From contig CM019824.1 of NCBI GenBank assembly GCA_009763385.1, positions 143,041,705 through 143,105,704 of the forward strand: DNA of 64,000 nt, read 5' to 3'. This DNA is from Coix lacryma-jobi var. lacryma-jobi (taxonomy: Eukaryota > Streptophyta > Magnoliopsida > Poales > Poaceae). A program made the translations under genes and the position numbers. Below are positions 45,233 through 56,045 of this stretch, piece after piece. How positions within the stretch are numbered: position 1 is the first letter of the stretch; every line of letters begins with the position of its first letter. The notes under the pieces are model-generated. The model was not told where the DNA came from. It did not search any database and saw only the letters and a list, made by a program, of their open reading frames with translations.

Positions 45233-46916
45233 TGCGGATGCATAGGTTGTGATCCGGGTCTTGTGATGAGTGATTGTCAATGGAGTTGATGCACATGTTC
45301 TTCGACTTGTGTTGTGCAGGTGTCGATCACGGAGACGGTGATCGAAGGAAAGGTGAAGGTCAAGTGCTGGAGTGTTATGTTGATGGACCAACGGCGGTGA
45401 AGGGCGGACTCGGACTGACAGACTGGTGGCCGGAGGATCAGCCGTGGTGGCAGACACGCTGTGACAGTGACGAGCGGAGACTTGCGGGACACGGTGTGGT
45501 TCGGGCCGTGGACCTAAGGACACGTGTCAGTGGACAAGGTGCACGGGCGGTGCATCCCTCTACGGCTTCGGTTTGGTGGTAGAGCCCGAGAAAAACCACT
45601 GGATGGCCGTTTTCCGAGTTTAGGCCTCAAAACTCGGGCTGACGGACGGTTTCCAGGTTTGGGCCTCAAAACCTGTTTGCTGTTGGGTTCCTGAGTTTAC
45701 GCCACAAAACTCGGGGTGGACGGTTTGCTGGTTTGGGCCTCAAAACCAGCGGCGAAGGTCTCGAGGAGATCTATCAGGCGGTGACGGCACGTGGCGGCAT
45801 CTGGTGAGGTCACGTCGAGGCGAAGCTACCGGGTGTGCGGGTGTGGCTGTCAGATCGACTACAACTACGAGCTGATCCAAAATAGCCTTAGGGTTTAGCT
45901 GGTTTGCTCTCTGTATGAGTAGGGGTAGAGTGGGAATAATGTTAGCATAAGTAGAGGGAGACACCCACCTCTCTCCCTATCTCAGTCATTTACAGTTTTC
46001 CACCTAGGGTTTTCTGTCTCCCCATTCCTCTGTTGTAGCTACTGAGATCCGCAGAGTGCCACAATACCTCTGTCCTTTTGGATTCAAGGAAACGGGACCG
46101 TAATCCCGTTGTCTCCTCGTGGGGACGATTTTCGGCTAGAATTTTGAAGTGAAATTCGCTTTTGCCTCTTGTTCTTCACCGTTTCCTTCTTGCCCCATTT
46201 TAGTTCTTCACGAGTTCTCTTGATACGAGGGATGATTTGGAAAATCGTTTGAATCATCTTCTAGATCAGCGCATCTTTTGACCAAAGGTCGGGTTTCTCT
46301 CAATTCCTCACGAGCTAGTAGATCGGGTCATTTCTCTTTTGGCCGAAGTTCTTGTTCCTTTTGCCCCGATTTTCCCTAATTCACTAATTTGGAGTAAGGT
46401 TCGAGCCATGATCTCCTAGGACTAGCTCACTAACATCCATCGGACGCACCGGTGCCACGTGTCGAAGAACTAGGATTTTGAGTGAGCATCGGACGCTAGG
46501 CATTAGATGCTCCGTTGACCATCGGACGCTCTGACGCCTAAGCATCGGACGCTGAGCTATCATTGTAGTAGCGTCCGATGGTCATGCAGTAAGGTTTTAG
46601 ATTTGCTGACTTTGCATCGGACGCGCCCGCCACTGGACCCCGATGCTGTGTGTTCAGTGTTGTTTCGTTCGTCGTTCGACCGTCCGACTTTGGATTTGAT
46701 TTCCAACTTTTGCGTTGGGTTCCTTGGCTAGCCTAGTGTCACGTTGGCTTCTTGGAAGCATCCACCCTATCTCTAGGGTCGAGGACACTATGAATTCTTG
46801 GTCAAGCTCTTGGGGTTGATTTAAGGGATAGTGACCAAAGTTTCAAAATAAATTTTTTAGGCTCCCATTCACCCCTCCCCTCTGGTCACCTTGTGTTTAG
46901 CATTCTCGGTCCTTCA
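45233..46916 (+). repeat. 3' LTR of element B
   Basis: 1684 bp, TGCGGATGC...GGTCCTTCA. Hairpins at 45614-45637, 45653-45676, 45691-45714 and 45727-45750; the fourth is perfect (GCTGGTTT/AAACCAGC), the third has a T-G pair (CTGAGTTT/AAACTCGG). CATCGGACGC motifs at 46435-46625. Confidence 0.92.
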
Positions 46917-46921
46917 CTTTG

Positions 46922-48271
46922 AGTGGGAGAGACGACGGCGAACACTGTTGGTGAATTGGAGCTGTGCTTCAGTCGACGCAGAGAAGGAAATTGGGAAGAG
47001 CGAGCACATCACAGCGCTGAGGGCGGCAGGACGGCTTCAAGAGGATGCCCATGCCAGCCCAAGCTCGGCCACGTGCGCTGCCACATGCTCGCGTGCGCAG
47101 AGACGCCTAAATCGACACAACATCGGTGGCCGACAATGAAGCAGGCAAGCACTATGCTTCCCCCCAAAACACTGTAGCTCAGTTTGAAATCTGTTTTTCT
47201 TTCTTAAATTTCTCCCAATTTCATTAAGCAACTTGAAAATCTCCCAAAAGGAATATTGGTCCAAAAATTAGGACCTACATCTTTCATTTAAGGATCATCT
47301 TCAAGTTCTCAATGGTTTTCAGATTCAACTTTTGAATTTGAATTTAATTCAAACTAATTTTTCAAATTACTTCAAAAACTTGTGTACAACATCAAATTTT
47401 GCCAAAATAAAAGTTGTTCATCTCTAAAAGATCTACAACTTTGCTTTTGGGCAACACATCACATTATGCATAAATTTTAAACTATTGAAAAGGTGGTAAA
47501 GAAGGTTTGAATTTAGGGTTCTTAAATTTCCAAAGCTTTTGACATTTTCTTGAGGAATTTAACTAGGGTTTAAAAGTAATCAACCTTAGCAAACCAAACC
47601 ACCATTGATTGGGCCAAAGATCGATCCAATCAATAGTGCCATAGTTGCTCCAAGTTTATTTAAGGGAATTCTTTTTAAAATTCTTCCAAACTCGAACTTC
47701 ATAATTCACATTCAACACTTAACCAAGATCTGCCGAAGTGCTGAAATGATCGTTAAGTTCAACCTTAGAGCAATTTATTAGTGACTAAGTAGTTGACAAA
47801 CCACTCAAGCAACATCACATCTGGAAAGCACAAATTTCATACTAATCCATGGAACAAGAGTCATGCATATTTTATTTATGAAACTTCATTTATTAATTCC
47901 ACAAAAATTGAGACCCGAACTAATACTCAGGTACTTATCAAAACTAGAAACCAATATTGAATTCAAATTTTGAGGCTCAAGTTTGAACATGTATGACTTA
48001 CAAATCACTTACCAACCTTGATCTCATACTTAAGCACTCACTTGACACAACAAGTTTTGCACTCACAAAATTTAATTATATAACACTTTTTAACTCATAA
48101 ACTCACAAAGATCCTTAATCAATATTAACACTAGCATTTCATGGAGCACAACATAACACGTGCAACACATACATGCCATAATGGAAACATGCCATGCATT
48201 TATGCCACAATGCATGATGGTTATGCTTAATGATGATCATAATTAGGGTTCCAAGTAATGCTTAACACTGG
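46922..48271 (+). other. Probable old Gypsy LTR remnant, right flank of B
   Basis: Non-coding, AT-rich. The AAAATAAAAGTTGTTCAT...AGATCTACAACTTT...GGGCA block (about 47410-47450) is a common phrase of grass Gypsy LTRs. No ends recognised; with 22387-22633 it formed the target of element B. Confidence 0.4.
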
Positions 48272-49267
48272 GGCTGGGAAGAGTCTTCCTTCATCTCCAG
48301 CAATAGGTTGCTTAGTTAGTTTAGTGTTTATCTTATTAAGTCAAGTATTTGCTCTGACGTCCGCAAGGGTGTCTCTATTCAAAGCTAGGGTAGAGATAGT
48401 TAGAATATAATTAAGCGTGGTGCTTAGTTATAGACTTACCTTCAGATACGGCTGGACCCCCGGATAGCTGTGGTAGCAAGCAGGTGGTGACAGCCCTGTG
48501 CGCCTTGAATTCCACCACGTAGTTGGCCCAGTTTAACAGTAAGGCTCATTGTGCTAGCGTTCAACCTAAGTCAGTGGTAAAGGCTAGTACGCCTCGGTAC
48601 TTGATAAGATAGGAATAAAACTATACTTAAATTGGTTGCTTTATTGACATTTGCCTGTCTTGCTTCGTAGTTATCTTGCTTTGTAGTTATCTAGGAGTAG
48701 TTATTAGTTATTAGTTAGTTATTTTAGTTATCTTTAGTTATCCCTTTCTATCTATCTACCTATTTATCCACCTTACCTTAGCCATTTCATTCATCCTTAC
48801 CTATCCACCCATATATTCTTTCTAGCCTTTCATCTCCTCTCTTCTCTTCTCTCCTTTTCCCTTTTCTTATTCTTCGACTCTCATCCCCTCCTTGACTCGA
48901 CTCATACACCACCCTAGCCTAGCCTTGGGATCAAATAAATCGACACCTGGTACTCCCAGGCGAAGTGCTACTACAATAGTTCTGTGCGCTTGCAGAATCT
49001 CCTCTAGGTAGATTGCAATCTCTCTAGCTAGCTCCTACTAGTGTCGGGATTGACAACCCCATTTGACATTAGTAGATAGCTGCTTTAGCTTCACTCCTTT
49101 AGGTATAGTGACTGGACTTGCTACAAGCATTTCTGGCGTCGTTGCCAGGGATAGATTCCATAGTCTACTCCTAGTAACGACGTTAGCAAGTGTCAACAAG
49201 CATTTCTGGGCCGTTACCGGGGATAGTTGCCTAGCTCTATCTTTAGTGAAGTTAAGAACTACCAACA
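48272..49267 (+). repeat. 5' LTR of element H, truncated
   Basis: Nearly identical to the right part of the 3' LTR. It starts only at GGCTGGGAAGAG and lacks 188 bp present at 58523-58710 of the 3' copy. It ends ACTACCAACA. Confidence 0.85.
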
Positions 49268-49292
49268 AGCATTTCTGGCGCCGTTGCCGGGG
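49133..49292 (+). repeat. Three PBS-like units at the H LTR end
   Basis: ACAAGCATTTCTGG plus a (C)GCCGTTGCCGGGGA-like tail begins at 49133 (GTCGTTGCCAGGGA), 49196 (GCCGTTACCGGGGA) and 49265 (GCCGTTGCCGGGGA). The third is the working PBS just after the LTR; the first two lie inside the LTR, spaced 63 and 69 bp. The 3' LTR has the same two inner copies. Confidence 0.85.
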
Positions 49293-49454
49293 AAGGCAAT
49301 CGGTGTATCCTTTGAGTCCTTGTCGAATTTATCTTCGCTTAAGCTCCCGCTTAGCGAATCCCATCTTTCCCCATTCTTTCTTTCCTTAGTCCTTCTTATC
49401 TTTTTCCTTCATCTTCTTCAACTTCTTTCTTTCTTATCTCGTTCTACCTTCACG

Positions 49455-49802
49455 ATGGCCAACAAGACCATTCGTGAGTTTTCTGCTATCGTGGCCAAGA
49501 TGGACCTGTTGGCAAAGAAGCTGGACAGCTGTGAGAAGATGAACCAACAACAGAATGTCCAATCTCTGGAATCCTACATGACTTGTGAAGTCTGTGGAGA
49601 AACCGGACATTCTGGGAACCACTGCCCCGAGTTACATGAAGATTTGAACTTCATCAACAACAACAACAACAACAACGGTTTCCGTCAACAAGATCAAGGA
49701 TGGAATCAGCACTCCAACTCTCAAGGTAATAATTCATTCTCTCGCTCTAATTTCAAAAGTACTGATAATTTCTCGTTCTTAAAGAATCTAGTCTACTCTT
49801 AA
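49455..49802 (+). pseudogene. Gag of element H with the capsid region deleted
   Basis: Starts MANKTIREFSA, the usual start of Athila-like gag in grasses, but then passes directly to AKMDLLAKKLDSCEKM, which normally follows the capsid domain by a long distance. The zinc knuckle CEVCGETGHSGNHC is intact, followed by an Asn-rich segment. The frame ends in TAA at 49800-49802 where a Gln codon is expected; one base is also missing near 49818. An in-frame internal deletion is the simplest reading. Confidence 0.75.
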
Positions 49803-49819
49803 GGTAGAACTACTGAATT

Positions 49820-50412
49820 TTGAATAAGAAATTAATGTCAAATGATAAAATACTTGAGAACATAAATGCTAAATTGGAAGATTTCTCATCTGCTCTGAAA
49901 AATCAACTTAGCTTTAATAAGATGTTAGAAACCCAATTAGCTCAACTTGCTGTTATCATACCATCTTTTGAAACTGGCAAAATTCCGGTTAAACCTAACA
50001 TGAAAACTGCAAATATGGTTGAAATAGAATATTTTAACTATTATGAAGATCAAACCATGACTGTTAAAAAGAGTGATCCTGGTAGTCCCATAATTAGATG
50101 CTCAATCTTTGGTGAAATCTTTAAAAATGCCATGTGTGATTTAGGATCGAGTGTGAACATTTTATCTAAGGATTTCTATGAAAACTCGTTCTTTCCACCC
50201 ATGTCATCCACATCTGCCTATGTCGTGCTAGCTGATCAATCAACATGCTATGTAGAAGGAATAGTCACTGATTTACCTGTTCATATTAGAGGTTCATATG
50301 TTCCTGCTGATTTCATAATACTAGATATGGGAAATAGGAAAGATGTGCCTCTAATCTTAGGTAGACCTTTCTTGAACACTATTGATGCTTGCATATATGT
50401 GGGGAGTGGTAA
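49820..50412 (+). pseudogene. Protease part of element H, 5' piece
   Basis: Open frame with KLEDFSSALKNQLSFNKM, the retropepsin motif CDLGSSVNIL (Asp of the catalytic pair) and DVPLILGRPFLNT, the C-terminal flap-like block of Athila proteases. It breaks at VGSG where 50413-55765 inserted and resumes in register at 55766 as KMQMILGGRKEIFSF. Confidence 0.85.
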
Positions 50413-51178
50413 TGTAACGTCCCGACTCCACGAGACCGGGCCCACTTACATCTGGCAGCTTTTCTAGGATATAGACTTCCCTCACAGACCAACACCAGTC
50501 TTTTCTGCGCACTTTGTCCTCACTCGTGCGCACCCGGGAGGAACTTCCCGGCCGGTCACCCATCCCTAATTTTCTCCAGGCCAAGCACGCTTAACTTTGG
50601 AGTTCTTTGGAGATGGGCTTCCGAAAAAGAAGTTGCAACTTGTTGGTATGAGTATCCTATTATTCCTATTAAGCCTTAGGCCGGAATGTTACATCCTCAC
50701 CCCCTTAAGAGATCGACGTCCTCGTCGATCAATCCCAAGCCAGGAACGTCCTCTCTTGGCCACGTCCGTGTGTCCAGTGCCAGCACATGTGTCATGCTGT
50801 GTGACCACTCCGGGTCCACACCAACCATGACCACCATGCCTGAGCAACTGTGACACACGCGCCCGTGAAACCGCGAGAGTCGGCTCTGATACCATTCTGT
50901 AACGTCCCGACTCCATGAGACCGGGCCCACTTACATCTGGCAGCTTTTCTAGGATATAGACTTCCCTCACAGACCAACACCAGTCTTTTCTGCGCACTTT
51001 GTCCTCACTCGTGCGCACCCGGGAAGAACTTCCCGGTCGGTCACCCATCCCTAATTTTCTCCAGGCCAAGCACGCTTAACTTTGGAGTTCTTTGGAGATG
51101 GGCTTCCGAAAAAGAAGTTGCAACTTGTTGGTATGAGTATCCTATTATTCCTATTAAGCCTTAGGCCGGAATGTTACA
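50413..51178 (-). mobile_element. Cassandra TRIM element with 5S rRNA sequence in its LTRs
   Basis: Two 281-bp LTRs (50413-50693 and 50898-51178; plus strand TGTAACGTCCC...ATGTTACA) surround 204 bp with a PBS (minus TGGTATCAGAGCC, near 50881-50895) and PPT (minus AAGGGGGTGAGGA). On the minus strand each LTR contains a 5S rRNA-like segment: CATACCAACA, CCCATCTCCAAAGAACTCC, AAGTTAAGCGTGCTTGG (box A) and GATGGGTGACC (box C). This is the defining trait of Cassandra. About three differences between LTRs by eye. No coding capacity. Confidence 0.95.
51039..51137 (-). promoter_or_regulatory. 5S-derived Pol III promoter region, LTR copy 2
   Basis: Box A match AAGTTAAGCGTGCTTGG at 51066-51082 and box C-like GATGGGTGACC at 51039-51049 (minus strand). 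The same in LTR copy 1 at 50581-50597 and 50554-50564. Spacing is like that of a plant 5S gene, but the segment is not a 5S gene: the rest of the 120-nt sequence is diverged. Confidence 0.85.
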
Positions 51179-54100
51179 TCCTGAAGCGAACCGGGATTTC
51201 TAAAATAGAAATTTCGACTCTCTTGCCCCTCTGTGATAGTCCCAGGATACCTCAGCTATCACGGGCGTCCACTTTTCAGATGTTTACAAAGTCATACAAC
51301 ACATCAGAGTACAAAGACTAAGCCTAATACAAGGATCTAGTTACAACTCTAGGCTAAAAACAAAGAAAACACCGTTAACTAGTCGTAGCAGCGAAGCTTG
51401 GTGAAACTTCCAGTCCAAAGGCATCCTTGAGTGTAGATCACAAACCAACTACCAGTCTCAACACCACTGCAAGTCAAGAAATCTGCACACCGCCAGATGT
51501 GTGCAGGCCATGGTTAGCACCAATGAGCTTTAGTGGAAAATAGAAAATAAGGGATCTGGCGATCCTAATAGTTTGGCTGTAGTTTGCATCCTAGCGCATG
51601 CAGCAAAGCAGTAAAGGTGTAGTAAGTATATATATATCATCTCAAACCCAAACCACATCTCACATCTCATCACAAGCATCACCAAGTATCCACATATCTC
51701 ATCACTCATCATCCCTCACATCACCCTCAATCTCTTAGTCTAGCGATGAGGCGGCCTCCGCACGCCCCTCATCTCAACGGCCTCCAGCCGGACCTATCTT
51801 CGGAGGAGAGAAGCAGAACAAGAGAGAGACTAGTGAGCTGAACCCTGCACACAGGTAAGTGATCATAACCGAGATCGCGGCTATACGTATAGATTGTGAA
51901 ACTCTGCAGAGTGTACACCGTTACCCCACATGAACACCGTCAACGAATCACTGTCAACAATGAACATCACCGCCACAACTAGGCCGACTAACACCAGTCC
52001 TTTCCACCAGCCGGAGTAAAGATATAGGAACGCCACCTTATAAGCTGGGGTCGTGTCATTCGAGGTAACATGGAGTAAACTCCACCCTTCTTACACTAAT
52101 TGCACAGGGTCACCGACCGCGTGCCTACTAACTCCCACAGAGACTGGTGGTCGTCTGCACATCGTTGGGCAACGAGCCATACCCACCTAGGCATGTGGTG
52201 TGTATGAAAAGAACCCGTGATTTATGGTTGCAACCTACAACAGTTCCTAGGTTGGCCAGAGCGAGCTCCTTCCACCAAACCGTGTGCCTCAAGCACAAGA
52301 GTCACCCATCTGAGGTGATCTATCCATCCACCAACTCCTCATACCAATGCCCCTCAGGGGCCGTCGTCCCTCCAGGACTCTGTGTTCCCGCCACAAGAAC
52401 TACCTTTGGTGCACTCCGTACACCACAACATCCTCTCACTCCAGCCAGTATCTCCAAAGAATCAGGTCGAGGGCAAGGAATATCTCCAGATCTCCTTATA
52501 TCACCACCACCCACTCGGGATTCACCGCTCCCGTCACGTATCGAACCAAACCCGCTGGGGTGCCCCGCGGCAAAACCCCACTCGCCATCCACATATCACC
52601 AAACCATCCATCACACATCACATAACAAGGCATTTATGTAATTATGACGGAAGTAAATGCAAGCAAGCAGGTATATATATATAAGTGCGAGCGCGGAGCT
52701 GGGTAGTCAGGGTGAAGTGGTTTCAAACAAGGCATACATGGCTCAGGCAAGGCATGCATCTCTATACTAGCAAATGAATAAAATAAAAGCGCTAGCATCT
52801 CTACTTTGCAATGTCTAATAGTTTCTCTAAATAAGGATGCTGCCATGACACCTGCGGTGTAGAGGTAGTAGTGGTACGCGTCTCCGGAAGTCGAGGTCGT
52901 CCACCATCATGGTCCATCTCCTCCGAGGGTGTCGTCGGATCCGTCCGAGCTCGAGTCGTTGCTACGCAAAAATAAAGACGACAACGACCACTAAGAAGAA
53001 GCAAATAAAATCACAACGAAACTTAACTCAACTAGACAAAAGGACTGCACTAGGAGGTAGATTGGGGATTATGAAAAATTATGAAACTGGTTTCATAATT
53101 TTTGGAGCTAAGATGAATTTTCTGTGAATTTTCGAAGTGGGCAAGGTGCTATGAAAATCAAATAAAAAGGAAAAGGGGCAGGAATCGGATGGGCTTGCCT
53201 TGCTCTATTGGGACTCGGTTGTGGGCCTTGTGGCTTGTGGCAGATGGTTCCGCCCATGGGCTGGTTCCAAGCGAAGGCAGAGCAGGGCACCCACCAGGTG
53301 CTCGACTTCGGGACGCTAGGCTTGCGCAAGTGAACTCAGCAACCATGACGAGGTGGCTACAGCGCGGTGGTGAGGACTACAGCTGTGAGGCCGTGTGGGG
53401 GTAGTGGCACAACGATGCCGGAGGCAGGGTCTTCGGCTGGTGCACATGTGCTTGCGGTGGCAGCCACTGCCGTGTGTGCACGCCGCTATTGTGTCGCTTT
53501 GGTCGGGCAAGGTCATGCGGTGCGGAGTCGGTCTAGCAAGGTCTCGGCTGCTGGCGAATCGGTGGCAAGGAGGCAAGGGTGTGGGTCTGCTCATGTGGGC
53601 AGTTTTAATGTGCATGGCTGTGACGGGATGCCGCGCTGCGACGTCGCGAATAAGGTCACCAGGCTGGTATGGTCTTGGCCGGTGATGGCTAGGCAGAGGC
53701 CGGCAAGGGGAAAAAAAAGTAGCAGGACACGAAGGCTAGGATCAACGTGTTCCTGGTAGGGCGGGCAGTGCGGTGTCTAGGTGTCGTGTTGGCGGCAAGA
53801 TCACGACGGCCGCAAGATGGACGTTGCCGCCGCACCATGGTAAGTTGGGAACCGACCGTGCCTAGCTGTGCCGAGATCGAGTACACGACGAACGCGCGTG
53901 CTGGCGCAGTGGCGCTCTGGCCGTGCGGCGACCTTGGGTCGGCGCCGGTGTGGAAAGAATGCCGTGCTGTGTGTGTGATGAAAAGAGTCGGCGTCGAAGG
54001 CCGAGACATACAGGCAACCAGGAACGCACAAAAGTGAGGGCTTTGGGGTTCCAATGCTCACCAGAGGGCTGTTCGTCGGCAGGACGTGTGGTGAGGGCTT

Positions 54101-55765
54101 GGTCGCGCCGCCGTCGCGACCGTGGCTTCGAGAGGCGTCGTAGTCGTGGCTGTGCAGGTCCCGTGCACCGGCGTGGCGTGGTTCAAGGCGAGGCCTTGGC
54201 TTCCCGGTAGTGTGGGCGGACGTGCGGCCTGGAACACAGATCGGCACAGCGGTGCTGCTTTCCTGCGACACATAAGACTCAATAAGGAGGCCGATTCAGA
54301 CACAGGTTGACGATTCAGACGTGCGTCGCTGCCCCGGCCGTCGCGCACGCCGCGGCAGATGCTGCGCGACGCGCTGCGGGGCGCTAGGCCAGGCGGCGAG
54401 AAGGCCTCCTTGGCGTCGATGCGGGGCACGGAGTGGGAGTGGTGAGGTAGAGAGGAAGAGGAGGACTATGGCGACGGCGGGAGGGAGATGGCAAGGGCGC
54501 TTGGCGGCTGCGGCTCTTATAGGCCGACTGCTAGGGCTCCAGGTGAGGGCTTCGGCGTCCGTGCCGTCTGATGGGATGGTCGGCGCGACGTGGCAAGCAT
54601 CCGAGGCTTGGAGCGGTTGGCCGGGCAGGAAGCTTCGGGAAGGCTGCGGGGTCACGACCGACGTCATGGCGAGGGCACTCGAGGGGAGCGGCTCGGCTTC
54701 ATCCGGTGCCAGCGTGGTCGACGGAAAGCAAGGTCGTTCCGTGACTCAGACGGAAAAGCGGAGGAAGACGACGAGGCTGTTACTATGGGGAGGAAACGGT
54801 GAAGGGATGGAAAGCGACGGAAAGGAAACGGGAGGGGCATCGGTGCGACTGCCAGACGGAGAGAGCGGCTTTCAGTCTGGTCTCGCGACTATCATACGGG
54901 TCCCACGCACAGGGGCATGCAGATGCGAGGAACGGCGACGACTGCGGACTGCGGTTCTTGCTTGTGCGTACAGCGAACGCAAGAGGCAGGGGGAGGGTGC
55001 GGTCGTGGCCTATTGGGCCGAAGCCTAGGAAAGGGGTGCGGGATGGGCTGTACGCTAGCTGCTTGGTATGTGCAAGCACGAAGGAGAAAACGTGCATAGC
55101 TTCAAGGCCGCAGGTGGTCACGTGATTAAAGAATCGAGCACAGGAGCATGCACGATAATGCTGATTAGCAGTATCGTCATTAGGTGATAGGCTTGATACG
55201 GTGTTGCTGCCTGGTTAGACTATAAGTGATTCATGCCACCAGCTAACGGGATGAAGTGCATACCCGTCCGTGGAACCTGCTGGCCAAGTGATTAAGGATA
55301 AATGATCGTCTATTTTGTACACAAGGATTTTTAGGAAAGGCTACCTCCAAGAACAACCAAATAAGAAACAAATCACACATGCATCTATACTATATATATA
55401 TGCGGTGCATATAATTATTGTAAATTCGGTTGAATAAAGATGGACGAGATTAGGGTTCTTGTTTTAGAAATTATAAATCATGGCGAGGTGAACCTGTGTT
55501 GAATTCGAGCGGAGCTTGAATTCAACTCAATTTAATTTATTAAGAAATATTTTGTTTGCGAAAAATTCCTTCGCCACGATGCTGATAGAGTCAACAACAT
55601 GACAAAGGTGTTGATGTTGTAAAAGATTTTGAAAACACGATTTGAATTTGGGAGTACAAGGGGAAAAGGTTGATTTAGTTTGACTACACAACTATATGCA
55701 TCACACATTTTAACAAAATTTTTTGAAAGCTCGGATTTTCATTACACAGAAACACGGAATGTTAC
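51172..55765 (-). mobile_element. Long Gypsy LTR K joined to Cassandra
   Basis: On the minus strand it starts TGTAACATTCCGTG (55765) and ends GGATGTAACA (51172), with no pol-like frame, so probably a solo LTR of about 4.6 kb. The right flank is GGTAA (55766-55770), which matches the 5 bp left of Cassandra (50408-50412), not the left flank of K. A GC-rich block at 53200-55100 gives long random frames (for example 54321-55028) without recognisable domains. Confidence 0.65.
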
Positions 55766-56045
55766 AGGTAAAATGCAAATGATATTAGGAGGGAGGAAGG
55801 AAATATTCTCCTTCTCCTGTGGTCCCGCATATGCCGCTAACATGCAGGAAGCAAAACTCGTTCGTACTAAGAAGAGGCGCCCAAGAACAAGGTGGAACAG
55901 AAAGGAAGAACCACCTTCTCCTGAGTTGTGTAATTCACATAACAAAGGAGAGGTGCCAAAAGAAGAAGAATCCGATGAAGTACTTAAAGAAGAAGCACCC
56001 AAGGAAGAAGATCCACCCAATAAGGATGAAATTTCATGGATCTAA
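55766..56045 (+). pseudogene. Protease part of element H, 3' piece
   Basis: Continues the Athila-like protease after the insertion: GKMQMILGGRKEIFSF, then a basic RTKKRRPRTRW stretch and a Glu/Lys-rich tail (KEEESDEVLKEEAPKEED) ending in TAA at 56043-56045. No RT follows. Confidence 0.8.

Larger units (their letters stand above)
22634..46916 (+). mobile_element. Copia element B (SIRE/Maximus type), interrupted
   Basis: A complete but old element, bounded by the 5-bp duplication CTTTG (22629-22633 and 46917-46921). Order: 5' LTR 22634-24473, PBS 24476-24488, gag 24537-27144, pol 27165-29548 and 42971-43770, spacer, PPT 45222-45232, 3' LTR 45233-46916. Pol is split by solo LTR G, which contains element C. 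Without the insert (29549-42975) it is about 10.9 kb. Stops and frameshifts run throughout, so it cannot encode its own proteins. Large gag, the LTR design and the long spacer before the PPT place it near Opie/Ji of maize. Confidence 0.92.

Noticed and set aside
50554..51137. 5S rRNA genes
   Set aside because: Only part of the 120-nt sequence is conserved, and it sits in paired LTRs with PBS and PPT; this is Cassandra.
51172..51183. Separate target duplication for LTR K at its left edge
   Set aside because: The 5 bp left of the K edge (CGGAA) do not match the right flank GGTAA; only the outer flank of Cassandra does.
54321..55028. 235-codon plus-strand frame in the GC-rich block
   Set aside because: Low-complexity Arg/Gly/Ala composition, no domain, equally long frames on the other strand; it lies inside LTR K.
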